64,000 nucleotides of DNA from Physcomitrium patens (lineage: Eukaryota > Streptophyta > Bryopsida > Funariales > Funariaceae): assembly GCF_000002425.4 (NCBI RefSeq), contig NC_037260.1:9436538-9500537 (forward strand), read 5' to 3'. Under the pieces are notes generated by a model that was not told the DNA's origin, searched no databases, and worked only from the letters and a program-made list of their open reading frames with translations. Positions within the stretch are counted from its first letter, which is position 1. Each line of letters begins with the position of its first letter. Both the position numbers and the translations under genes were made by a program. Shown here piece after piece: positions 45,896 through 55,542 of the stretch.

Positions 45896-46945
45896 ATGGA
45901 AGTAGACCAGGTCATAGATAGTGCATCTCCACAAGTAGACAATAGAGTGGCAACTCTTGCAGATCTTCAAGCTCTTATGAATAGTGTACAAAAGGAGATT
46001 GCATTTCTTCCCAATCCAAGTAAAGAACCTCAAATTGATTTAATGACCGAAGAAGCTAGACGCGAAATTCATAGCCTACAACAAGAGATTATTCGACTGA
46101 GAGAAGCAAGACATGTGTCACATACGACCCCTATGGATACTTCAAGGATTAGTACGAAAGAACCAAAAGCGAGTATGCCAAACAAGTTTGACGGAACAAG
46201 AGCCAACTTCCGAGGTTTTGTGCAACAAGTACGGTTTTACCTACGCCTATACCCTTCTCGTTATCCGAATGGATTTACCCAGGTTGCTTTCATAGGTACT
46301 CTTCTATCAGGAAATGCTCGCTCTTGGTTTGCTCTACTATTGGAGAAGGATTCTCCAATATTGTACGACCTAGAGGCTTTCATAGAGAGACTTACTGGTG
46401 CGTTTGGAGATAGTGATCGAGAAAGAGTGGCTGAAAGAAAGATACAAAATTTGCGACAAGGATCACATTCTGCTGCAATCTATGCTGCAGAATTTCAACA
46501 GCTTACATGTGATCTTGATTGGAATGATAAGGCTTTCATGACACGATTTCGATATGGACTGAGAGATGATGTCAAGAACTTATTGATCACCATGCCTAAG
46601 GCGGATACTTTAGAAGAACTTATATCTCAGGCAATTATTTGTGACAACCGCCTCTTTGAATTACGACAAGAAAGACGATCAGGCTGGAGAAATGATGGAG
46701 CATTTGCTACATTTTCAAAAGGTTCAGAGAATCACTCCACAAATCCTGAACCCATGCAAATTGATGCGGTACGTTTCAAACCCCTCACAGCTGAGGAAAG
46801 GAAGCAACGGTTTGAACAAAACTTGTATTTATATTGTGGAGAAGCGGGCCATAAAGCTGTAGATTGTCGGAAGAAACAAAAGCCTCAAACAACAAGACTC
46901 AGGAGTACAAGCATGCAGGAAAACAAGGACGCCCAGCCACAATAG
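45896..46945 (+). CDS. Gag of E2
   Basis: 349 aa, starting MEVDQVIDSASPQVDNR; ATG chosen because the leader lies immediately upstream and E3 starts at the equivalent place. The N-terminal helix (~50-75) is followed by the Retrotrans_gag-like core at ~100-260 (PNKFDGTRANFRGF, GTLLSGNARSWFALLLEK, NLRQGSHSAAIYAAEFQQL). The knuckle near the C-terminus reads YLYCGEAGHKAVDC: the first zinc Cys is Tyr, whereas E3 keeps CLYC. The product should assemble particles and bind element RNA; RNA binding may be impaired. Ends at TAG; pol continues in the -1 frame with a 91-nt overlap and no canonical slippery heptamer. Confidence 0.93.
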   Translation: MEVDQVIDSASPQVDNRVATLADLQALMNSVQKEIAFLPNPSKEPQIDLMTEEARREIHSLQQEIIRLREARHVSHTTPMDTSRISTKEPKASMPNKFDGTRANFRGFVQQVRFYLRLYPSRYPNGFTQVAFIGTLLSGNARSWFALLLEKDSPILYDLEAFIERLTGAFGDSDRERVAERKIQNLRQGSHSAAIYAAEFQQLTCDLDWNDKAFMTRFRYGLRDDVKNLLITMPKADTLEELISQAIICDNRLFELRQERRSGWRNDGAFATFSKGSENHSTNPEPMQIDAVRFKPLTAEERKQRFEQNLYLYCGEAGHKAVDCRKKQKPQTTRLRSTSMQENKDAQPQ

Positions 46946-47529
46946 GGACCGTGCGGCTGGACATCTCAACATCCAAAATTAATCAAGGTCCCTTTCTCTC
47001 AGCACAACCTTCAGATTGTTTTATGGTACCTTTACATCTGGGTATTCAAGAACTACAAGTCGATGCTTTATTAGACTCGGGTGCATCCGCTTGCTTTATA
47101 GATGAAGAGTTTGCCAAGCTTCACAATATTTCTCTTGTAAAGAAACTTAAGCCTGTCCATGTAGAAGTCATAGACGGACGACCATTGTCTTCGGGCAATG
47201 TTATCCATGAAACTAAACCATTGAAGGTACGTCTTGAAAACCATGAGAGCAATATTGTGTTTAATGTTATCAAGACCCCTTCATGTCTTATCATTTTGGG
47301 ACTATCTTGGCTTGATAGATATAATCCATTGATAGATTGGAAGTTGCGGAAAGTGACATTTCCAACAAACTCCTTGAAGATAGAATCTGCCAAGACAATG
47401 TCTAGAAACAAATCCTTGTTTATAGGTGCAAGGGCTTTCATGAAGGAAGCCAAGCAAAATACACCTCTTGTCATCTTCGCAACTCCGACTCGAGAAGATG
47501 CAACTCCGACTTTGGTTATTCCAAAGTAG
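46855..47529 (+). CDS. E2 pol part 1: aspartic protease
   Basis: The frame opens after a TAA at 46852, overlaps the gag end by 91 nt in the -1 frame, and ends at TAG 47527-47529. The active site is LLDSGASACFIDEEFAK, with a second conserved block VIFNVIKTPSC-like and ILGLSWLDRYNPLIDW. Release from gag-pol would cut the particle proteins. The TAG falls exactly where E3 has TAA (IPK-stop-YEEFKDVF versus IPN-stop-YQKF), just before the RT domain. It is therefore either a shared old mutation or a recoding site. Confidence 0.88.
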   Translation, partial: SCRLSEETKASNNKTQEYKHAGKQGRPATIGTVRLDISTSKINQGPFLSAQPSDCFMVPLHLGIQELQVDALLDSGASACFIDEEFAKLHNISLVKKLKPVHVEVIDGRPLSSGNVIHETKPLKVRLENHESNIVFNVIKTPSCLIILGLSWLDRYNPLIDWKLRKVTFPTNSLKIESAKTMSRNKSLFIGARAFMKEAKQNTPLVIFATPTREDATPTLVIPK

Positions 47530-49053
47530 TATGAAGAATTCAAAGATGTCTTTGAAAAGAAGAATGCTGATATGCTGCCAGAGCATCGACCCTATGACTG
47601 TGCCATTGAATTGCAAGAAGGAGCACAACCACCTTTTGGACCAATCTACAATTTGTCGCAGACGGAGTTGACTGAGTTGCGGAAGTACATTGACGAGAAT
47701 CTAGCCAAGAACTTCATCCGTCATTCGAAGTCGCCAGCTGGGGCACCAATCTTATTTGTGAAGAAAAAGGATGGCTCACTACGGATGTGCGTGGACTATC
47801 GAGGTCTCAACAAGGTGACAAAAAAGAATCGCTACCCACTGCCTTTGATCTCTGGTCTTCTAGAACAACTTGGGCGTGCAAGGATCTTTACAAAGATTGA
47901 CCTAAGGGGAGCTTACAACCTTGTGCAAATTAAGGAAGGAGATGAATGGAAGACAGCGTTCCGAACAAGGTATGGCCATTTTGAATACAATGTCATGCCA
48001 TTTGGTCTTACTAATGCTCCAGCGGTCTTTCAACACATGATGAATGATATCTTTCGAGAGCATCTAGACGATTTTGTTGTCATCTATCTAGATGATATTT
48101 TGATATTTTCTAAGAACGAGGAAGAACATGAGAAGCACGTTCGTCTGGTACTCAAAAAACTACGGGAGCGAGGACTCTATGTCAAATTGGAGAAGTGCTT
48201 ATTTCACCAAATTGAGATGGAGTTTTCGGGATTCATCGCGACTACGGAAGGATTGAAGATGGATCCAAAGAAGGTGGAAGCAATCATGTCTTGGGAAGTT
48301 CCGAAGACGGTTAGGGACGTACAATGTTTTCTTGGATTTGCTAACTACTATCGGATCTTCATCAAGAATTATTCTCAAGTTGCTGCCCCCCTCACTCGGT
48401 TAACGTGTAAGGACAAGCTTGAATGGGGACCTATCGTAGAAAAAGCACTTCAAGATTTGAAGATGGTATTTACTACAGCTCCAATCTTGGTACATCCGGA
48501 CTTTACAAAGGCCTTTTATTTGGAGACAAATGCGTCGGATTTTGCTTTAGGAGCTGTACTTTCACAGATGGGTGTAGAGGAGAAGCTCCATCCAGTTGCG
48601 TTCTATTCTCGAAAATTCTCTGCTGCTGAGATCAACTATGAGATCCACGATAAGGAACTCCTTGCTATAGTAGATTCTTTCCAAAAGTGGTGCCACTTTC
48701 TCGAAGGAACTGCACATCCAGTGACCGTATATATGGATCACAAGAATTTGGAGTATTTTATGTCGGCTCGGGTTTTGAATCGGCGTCAAGCTCGGTGGAG
48801 TATGTCGCTATCCAGGTTCGACTTTGTTATTATTTATCGGCCTGGGAAGCAACAAGGGTTGTCCGATGCATTATCAAGGAGATCATATCTCGCGCCAAAG
48901 GCTGGAGATGCAGCATTTGATCAACATTGCACGACATTGTTGAAGCCAGAGAAATTTCGACTCAACGCAGCTATTGTACCAATTGATGCTGACTTCCTCG
49001 ACCAAGTACGGGCCGCAACCATTGAAGATTCTCTAGCCCTTGATATCAAGTAA
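47530..49053 (+). CDS. E2 pol part 2: reverse transcriptase and RNase H
   Basis: Same frame as the protease. RT domain motifs: FGPIYNLSQTELTELRKYID, LRMCVDYRGLNKVT, TKIDLRGAYNLVQIKEGDEW, MPFGLTNAPAVFQHMM, and the catalytic VIYLDDILIFS near 48075-48110. The connection FLGFANYYRIFIKNYS leads to RNase H with LETNASDFALGAVLSQ, where the usual first catalytic Asp (T-D-A-S) is Asn, then HDKELLAIV and SDALSRR. It stops at TAA 49051-49053, a position that is readable in E3, so this stop is private to E2. Copies element RNA to DNA inside the particle; RNase H competence is doubtful. Confidence 0.92.
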   Translation, partial: YEEFKDVFEKKNADMLPEHRPYDCAIELQEGAQPPFGPIYNLSQTELTELRKYIDENLAKNFIRHSKSPAGAPILFVKKKDGSLRMCVDYRGLNKVTKKNRYPLPLISGLLEQLGRARIFTKIDLRGAYNLVQIKEGDEWKTAFRTRYGHFEYNVMPFGLTNAPAVFQHMMNDIFREHLDDFVVIYLDDILIFSKNEEEHEKHVRLVLKKLRERGLYVKLEKCLFHQIEMEFSGFIATTEGLKMDPKKVEAIMSWEVPKTVRDVQCFLGFANYYRIFIKNYSQVAAPLTRLTCKDKLEWGPIVEKALQDLKMVFTTAPILVHPDFTKAFYLETNASDFALGAVLSQMGVEEKLHPVAFYSRKFSAAEINYEIHDKELLAIVDSFQKWCHFLEGTAHPVTVYMDHKNLEYFMSARVLNRRQARWSMSLSRFDFVIIYRPGKQQGLSDALSRRSYLAPKAGDAAFDQHCTTLLKPEKFRLNAAIVPIDADFLDQVRAATIEDSLALDIK

Positions 49054-50424
49054 CATGCTAGTGATGATAAATTCAAGATGGAAGGAGATCAAGTATATTT
49101 CGAAGAGCGGTTGTATATCCCAAAAGGGCCAATACGACTCCGAGTTCTTCAATCTCGTCATGACTTTCCAGCTGTGGGACATTTTGGATTCAATAAGACC
49201 TTGGAACTTATTTCCCGCGATTTCTGGTGGCCTCAAATGTGGAAGGATGTGAAAGATTTTGTTGTATCTTGTGACATTTGTTCAAGATCCAAAAACCCTC
49301 GACATCGGCCTTATGGACTTCTACAGCCATTGCCTATTCCGCGTCGATCATGGTCTTCGGTTTCCATGGACTTTATTACGGATCTACCACCATCGAATTC
49401 ATTTTACAGCATTTTTGTTGTCGTAGACCGGCTTACAAAGATGGCGCATTTTGTTCCTTGCAAGAAGACATCGTCAAGCGAAGACACAGGAAGACTCTTT
49501 CTTGATAATGTGTATCGATATCATGGTCTACCAGATGATATCGTATCGGATCGAGGAACCCAGTTTGTGTCAAAGTTTTGGAAATCCCTTTTTGAAATAT
49601 TGAAGGTGGATATCAAGCTTTCTTCGGCATTTCATCCTCAAACGGATGGCCAAACAGAACGGGTGAATCAAGTTTTAGAGCAATATTTACGTTGCACCAT
49701 CAACTATCAACAAGATGATTGGGTCGCATATCTACTGCTAGCCGAGTTCGCATATAACAACACCCTTCATGCGTCAACTCAACAAACGCCATTCTTTTCC
49801 AATTATGGATACCATCCAAAGCTTGACTTATGGAGTTCGTCAACGATTAACAATCTGGCAGCTGAAGGATTGGTGAAGGAGCTTTCGCAGCTTCAAACTA
49901 CATTGAAGCTTCAATTGCAAACTGCCCAAGAATCTTACAAGGCGTCTGCAGACAAATTTCGGAATCAGGCACCTAAATTCACAATTGGAGACAAAGTTTG
50001 GCTACTTCGACGAAATATTAAGACCAAGCGGCCATGTGACAAATTGGACTATCGGAGATTGGGACCATTTGTTATCCAGAAGCAGATCAATCCTATAGCG
50101 TATCGTCTGGAGTTACCAGCTACTATGAAGGTACATCCTGTCTTTCATGTTTCTTTGTTGGAGCCTTATCGAGAATCGTCTTTTCCTGGAAGAGTACAAT
50201 GTCCACCACCTAGCATAGAAATAGAGAACCACGAAGAATACGAGGTGGAAAAGGTCTTGGATTCACGGCAAAGACGGGGTAAATTAGAATACTTTGTGCA
50301 TTGGAGCGGTTACGATATTAATGAACGAACATGGGAGCTGGCCAAAAATCTCGCGAATGCGCCACAAAAGGTACAGGAGTTTCATCGACGATATCTTGAG
50401 AAACCCAAGCCGGTTCGACGATAG
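49054..50424 (+). CDS. E2 pol part 3: integrase with C-terminal chromodomain
   Basis: In frame with RT after one stop. The zinc region has RHDFPAVGHFGF and SCDICSRSKNPRH. The catalytic core has Asp in SMDFITDLP, Asp in IVSDRGTQFV and Glu in TDGQTERVNQ, so the DDE triad is complete. A GPF-like block (KLDYRRLGPFVIQKQ) and IHPVF-like VHPVFHVSLLEPY follow. The chromodomain (~50245-50400) reads YEVEKVLDSRQRRGKLEYFVHWSGYDINERTWELAKNL-type, with aromatic cage positions Tyr, Trp and Tyr kept. Chromodomains steer insertion to marked heterochromatin. The C-terminus ends KPKPVRR and a stop at 50422-50424. Confidence 0.93.
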   Translation, partial: HASDDKFKMEGDQVYFEERLYIPKGPIRLRVLQSRHDFPAVGHFGFNKTLELISRDFWWPQMWKDVKDFVVSCDICSRSKNPRHRPYGLLQPLPIPRRSWSSVSMDFITDLPPSNSFYSIFVVVDRLTKMAHFVPCKKTSSSEDTGRLFLDNVYRYHGLPDDIVSDRGTQFVSKFWKSLFEILKVDIKLSSAFHPQTDGQTERVNQVLEQYLRCTINYQQDDWVAYLLLAEFAYNNTLHASTQQTPFFSNYGYHPKLDLWSSSTINNLAAEGLVKELSQLQTTLKLQLQTAQESYKASADKFRNQAPKFTIGDKVWLLRRNIKTKRPCDKLDYRRLGPFVIQKQINPIAYRLELPATMKVHPVFHVSLLEPYRESSFPGRVQCPPPSIEIENHEEYEVEKVLDSRQRRGKLEYFVHWSGYDINERTWELAKNLANAPQKVQEFHRRYLEKPKPVRR

Positions 50425-50550
50425 CTTCTTACTGAAGCTTGCTCATCCAGAAAACAGAAAAGAGGAGAGAGCACCACCAAAATCCATAGTTGATGTAGTC
50501 ATTCTCTCCAAGATAGCGTAGAGCTTTGTTAGTAGCCCAAGTTTGTTCTT

Positions 50551-50560
50551 ATTGTTTTAG
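50551..50560 (+). promoter_or_regulatory. Splice-acceptor-like tract before E2 ORF3
   Basis: A pyrimidine-rich run ending ATTGTTTTAG lies 9 nt before the ORF3 ATG (50570). E3 has TTTCATTGTAG ending at 41669, 21 nt before its ORF3 ATG. It could generate a spliced subgenomic mRNA. Confidence 0.4.
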
Positions 50561-50569
50561 CCTTTGAAT

Positions 50570-50917
50570 ATGGATAGCCAAGATACTACACTTGTCATGT
50601 CATCTCAAGCAACTAGCTCACGAAGATGACCACGAGATGAAGAACCGCCTGCACCACAACGACGTCAAAGGATTCCGAGCAATAGATCGCTGGTGATTGT
50701 ATTTGAGGTCGAGCCTGCCTACAATGGTCAGCCAGAAGGAGTGTTTGCAGGACAATTTCACAATGACGACACGGAGGTTCATGCTTCGTCAGAAGTTGAA
50801 TGCGTGGGCCACTACCGTTGGCTTCAAGGACCATTGAATCACTTGCCTCGTGAACAACAATTGGAGTTCATAGCAGAGGTTATGCGACAGATCTTCATTT
50901 TCTTGCGTTGGTATTGA
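50570..50917 (+). CDS. E2 ORF3, small protein between pol and 3' LTR (unknown function)
   Basis: Starts MDSQDTTLVMSSQATSSRR, then one TGA (50627-50629; CGA-type mutation likely), then continues PRDEEPPAPQRRQRIPSNRS, LVIVFEVEPAYNGQPEGVF, HASSEVECVGHYRWLQG and a C-terminal helix QQLEFIAEVMRQIFIFLRWY, stop at 50915. About 115 residues. The decayed E3 element has recognisable counterparts in the same order (41691-42113), arguing that this was a real gene of the lineage. There is no signal peptide or clear membrane span, so it is not a typical env; the acidic/Arg-rich N-half suggests nucleic-acid or protein binding. No known domain recognised. Confidence 0.6.
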
Positions 50918-50967
50918 CTGACGATAACATTGCTTCTCGGAGACCTCAAAGCTAAAGGAGGAGGTGA

Positions 50968-51441
50968 TGTTAGGGACATAGTCTTTAGACCTTTCTAGAG
51001 ACAAGTTTCTAGAACCTTCTAGAAAGAAGTCTCTAGAAACTTCCAGAAGATTCCTTGAATATTCTCTTAGAATATTCTTCAAAGATTCTCTAAAGATTCT
51101 TTTAAGATTCCCTAAAGATTCCCTTAGAAGGCTCTAGAAGATTCTTAGAATATTCTAGTAGATTCTAGGAAGTTACTTGAGAAGCTTCCTAGCTCTTGGG
51201 TAATTGCTCGAGAAGCTTCATAGTTCTTGGGAAGCTTCTTGATGCGCTTCCTTAGAACCATAGGCCAGTAGTATATATAGGAGTCGAGGCTGAAGAGTTC
51301 TTCAGTCTCGACAACACATCTCTTGAAACTCTAGCTCAATTCTCTTGGCGTTGCTCTTGTACTCATCTGATAATCTAGTTCTTGTCATTTCTTCTTGAAC
51401 TTCTTGTTTAGATTTCTTGTTTGTATTTTTGGTCCGTGACA
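50968..51441 (+). repeat. 3' LTR of E2
   Basis: 474 bp, TGTTAGGGACAT...CCGTGACA, preceded by the purine tract AAAGGAGGAGGTGA (plus-strand primer). About nine differences from the 5' LTR; this copy keeps the canonical CA end. Confidence 0.93.
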
Positions 51442-51446
51442 ATATA

Positions 51447-53400
51447 TAAGCAAGCTTTGTCGAAGTCATCTACAAATTCAACACCATTATTAAGAATTTT
51501 TACAAAGTTATACATAACAACTTATAAGGATCAAATTTGCCTAAAAGATATCTTACAAATCCAAAGACAAAAAAGATTTAGAACTAATTGATCTAAAAAA
51601 ATATATAATTGACTTAATATGCAAATAGATAGTAAAAATAAGGAGAATTTAACATCCAAATTTTAATAAAAAAAAACTATTAAAGCTACACAACTAATTC
51701 TAGCAAAGTGGTGGCTAGATTTTGAATAGATTTTAATTTCCAATCAAAAATCGACTTTAGAATCAAAGAATTAGTCTAGAATAGAGAGAACATAGACCAA
51801 AATAGTTCTCTATTTATATTTAGAATGTAAAATTTTATTCTATAGCATTTGTAATAAATTGCTTTAATAGAATCCTTAAATACTAGTTATTGATTAGAGT
51901 ATCCAACTTCAAAGAACCATAACTCTCTTCATATTAATTAAATATAGTATATTAAAAATATATTAAATTATAATCTTTAATGATTCTTTATGAAAGAAGA
52001 AGTAAATTTAGTATTTGAATTTTAGCCAAAAGACCTTCTATATTGAAACTCTATTATATCTTATTAAACATTAACATCAATAATTAATTATGGATGTATA
52101 AATTCCAAAATCAAAAGACTAGATAAAGATTTATAAATATGATGATAGTTTCAACTCAATATTAGTTTTTTATTCTAAACTTCAACACAAGATGTTGAAA
52201 ATGATGAATAGTTTTCAATTCTCATGCCTTTTATATCACTAGTTTATTAAGTTTGAATGCTATGAAAAATCTTATATTTTAATAATAAATTTTTCTTTTT
52301 ATTGGCTCAAAGAAGGTAAAATATGAATAATGAACCATGTAATAAGATAATTGGATTTGCCAAAGTAGTAAAAATTGCCAACATAACAAAATCCAAAAAA
52401 CAAGGAATAAATATACTAAGATTATTTAATGGTCATAAGACTAAATTTATTTTTTACCTACCATCTTCCAATTAAAATATAGGTCCAAAGTTAATATTAT
52501 ACTTTGCAAGTTTTGGCAAAGAGTTCTTAAGATATTTTCAACCTTAATGAGATCTTATACTATCTAAATGAAAAAATTAACTTCTAATTTGATTAAAAAA
52601 AAACTTGAATCAAATTTACAAGGAAGAAGAAAGTCATGCTAATATAACTCATCTAGCATAAAGGTGTGGTAGTCAATGCATAGATAGTACAAGCTAGTAC
52701 ACAAATCTCTTTTTGTTACATTCTTTATATATCTAGAAATAATAAGATAATTCTCCATAGATTTTAGAAATATAATCAAGCACAATGAGTACAAGCTTGG
52801 ACCAATTTTATACAAAAATGGTTGCCTATCTATGCATGTATGATTCTTAGAAGGATTTCACATAGCAACAAGCACTTTTGACTTTTATGTACACTTCTAA
52901 ATTTTAAAGGTTTGAGTCATATAAAAAAAATTGAGAGGAATTTGCTTCTTGGTAATTGAAATCTAAGAAAAAACCGCTTTGATATTTAAAGGTGATATAT
53001 GAAGTAATAATAAAATAAAACAAATAATTTTGTTTAACCTCCAAAATGATAGATTCATAAAAATTACTTACAAAAACATCTTAAAACTCCCAATTGAAAC
53101 AAAACTTTTACTAGATAGATGGAATAAAATTTGACTAGCAAAAGATATATTAGATTTTAAAGATGGGATGAAAATTCATTTTTCAAAAGAGTTATTTACA
53201 ACGGTCTCATCATCCTCATGATAGATTAGGAGTGTCATGTAGATTACAAGTGTCATGAATATTAGGATGTTATCTAATTCTAAACCAGGTCCAAACCAGG
53301 TATTACAACCTAGTTTATTTTGGTTTGTTTTCATCTTTTGATTAATGTGACAGGATATTTCCCAATTCTGTGAAAACAAAACAAAACTAAACTAACTAAA
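51447..53400. other. AT-rich intergenic DNA
   Basis: No gene, fossil coding segment or notable repeat could be recognised. Confidence 0.5.
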
Positions 53401-55542
53401 ATAAATAAATAAATCGATGGTGGGTAGATTCACCGACATTTACAAATGTCAGCGTAAGAGGCGTTGACTTCGGCACTAGGGTGGACACAACGCGTAATTG
53501 TTCGAAGCTTGCTGCATTTTCAGCTTCTACACCATGGGAATTATGCATCAGAAAAGAAGAAGAATAACTAACTATACATCAGAAACTTACCTTCCTTCAC
53601 TGAAAGCTTTATCAGTCCCTCAGTTGCGCAAACATCGTTGTCTTAACTGATGCGATTTTATTTTTTTAATGTACAAAATCAGTCTTAGTCGCCGTTGATG
53701 CTCAAAGTTCCTGTCTGAACGGATCAATGTCCACACTCAAGAATGGCTTAATAATTGCAGGACTTAAGGTCGGCGGAGACTGCATTTTCTACTTTGATTG
53801 TGAGCAAGTGCGGTGACGAGAGGCTTCGTGACTTTTGGTTGTGAGAGGCATGCAAAGTTGTCGAAGATTCCTCAACATCAGGAGGAATGGGTTTGGATCT
53901 GAACCCCCATTTTGCATCATGTGTCGAGAACAGTGTTGTCGACAATGTGGGCTAAGTTAAGCCTTGTGGGATACTTGCACTCGTTTGAGCTAGTTGCCAC
54001 AGTGAAGAAGGGCTCCGTCAAAGATGATGAGCTCCCATGTTGGTGTTTCTGATAGATCCTCGTCGTTGTCGTCATCGGTCACTGCTCTGGAAGCGGTGTA
54101 GAGCTAATTTATCTGGACGCAGACCAGCCTCACGAGACTACGTCATGCTCTGCAAAGCACCGGCGTGATCAGCTCTTGAAGATCGTGACGACTATTGTAC
54201 TAAGTTTCCGAGCAGAAAAGCCCCAATTGAAAGGCGTGGCAGTCGCCTCGCTCCAGCTGCTATCGGTGCTCACCCATCTCATGCCCGAATATCACGGAAA
54301 AACACTGTGTGCGGAAAAACGGGGGGTAAAAATTTAGTTCAGAAAGTTCTCACGTGTAACATTTTTCAATCTCCCACGAACGAAGGCTCCGAGGTAATTT
54401 CTCTCCTCGACACTGTCAGCGGGAGAACCGACCCCACTTTAATCTACTTACAATCGCAAGTCGCGGATTCTGCCGGATTCCATTTGCAAACGCGGTTTGG
54501 CAAGTCGTTCCTGAGGCGCTGCTCTGTTGCTGGCGCTTATTTTAGCCAGGCGGCCCGGCAAGGAGATTTTTTGTATGTCCTAATCCGGGTTCGGAGGTGG
54601 AGTGCCAGGATTTTGTTCATGTTTTTGAAGAATTTTGAGTGGAGTTTGTGGGCATTTTTGCAACCTCGGACTGTGGGTGTGAAGGGTTTAGAATTGGGAT
54701 TAGAGGCAAGGACGTGGGTAGCCGATCTGGACCAGAAAGGCTCTGGGTAGAAGATAAGAATGTCCCGTGGGTTGATGCATCTTTTATTCAGCTGATGAGA
54801 TGATTGCCCGTTTTAGTTCATGGCTGTAGATTTCATGAGGGAGTGAAAAAGGTTCAGTGGTTGCTTCCGAAGCGGTCATATCTCATTCTCTCGTGGGTGG
54901 TCACCAGCGTTGATTAGGGATAGCTTTTAGGGTTCGAGGCGCAAGAGTTGAGCATTGGCATCTATTACGGGTGTTTGAACGTGGTGAGTAGTTTCTGAAA
55001 TTTGAAGCTTTGTGTTGGTTGTGAGAATGGTCGCTGGTTCGTAATGCAACTCCCAATATCGAACTGGAATTGTATCCCTTTGTGGTTTGAGTGTTCTTTC
55101 ATTTATAGGGCAGAGCGTGAACACTTCATAATCATGGGTCTCTGGAAGTATGAATGAAATGCCTAATTTGGTCTACGTCGAATAAGTTGTGCGCGGATTT
55201 TTTTATTTTGGCTTGTTCTGTTGTCGACTTGCTCTGGCGCAGGGCTCATATCTAGGGTTGTAAGCGAGTCAAGGGCCTACCTGCCTCGTATTTTGGTGGA
55301 GTCTGGTGCATCCCCATGGTTAAAAGGAGGTTGAGGTTGAGATAATCTGATATCGGCAGCTCGATTGGATGCGACAATGCGAAGTAAAATTATAAGCCTT
55401 ACGAGCAGGTTTTGAACGTAGTTAATTACGCCCCAGCCACTTGATGTCTTTAGATGTGAAGAGCTTTGCATGGAGCAGATGAGTAGGACTCTATTATGGA
55501 AAACGTAACGTCTTCTTCAGATGAAAGCAAATTGCAGTGACA
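53401..55542 (+). promoter_or_regulatory. Upstream region and probable 5' leader of the RING-CH gene
   Basis: Composition turns balanced at ~53410. The 147-codon open frame at 54307-54750 has no recognisable domain and begins with a non-ATG codon, so I treat it as leader. An ATTGCAG acceptor-like site ends at 55536, 6 nt before the CDS start, suggesting a leader intron. Confidence 0.4.

Larger units (their letters stand above)
44902..51441 (+). mobile_element. E2: young, nearly intact Ty3/gypsy chromovirus (sushi/Tcn1-like)
   Basis: Two 474-bp LTRs (44902-45375, 50968-51441) flank the leader, gag, pol (PR-RT-RNaseH-IN-chromodomain) and a third ORF. The five bases before and after are ATATA (44897-44901, 51442-51446), a perfect target-site duplication. 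By eye the LTRs differ at about nine positions, so insertion is recent on an evolutionary scale. RT text such as HRPYDCAIELQEGAQPPFGP, YIDENLAKNFIRHSKSPAGAP and [16 protein letters not shown] is of the fungal/vertebrate sushi kind and unlike the common angiosperm chromoviruses. Two in-frame stops in pol make this copy probably non-autonomous. Confidence 0.93.

Noticed and set aside
47121-47628. Minus-strand frames opposite E2 protease
   Set aside because: Antisense shadows of pol; no domain of their own.
54307-54750. 147-codon open frame upstream of the RING-CH gene
   Set aside because: Begins with a non-ATG codon, no domain, lies in probable 5' leader; most likely chance in balanced-composition DNA.
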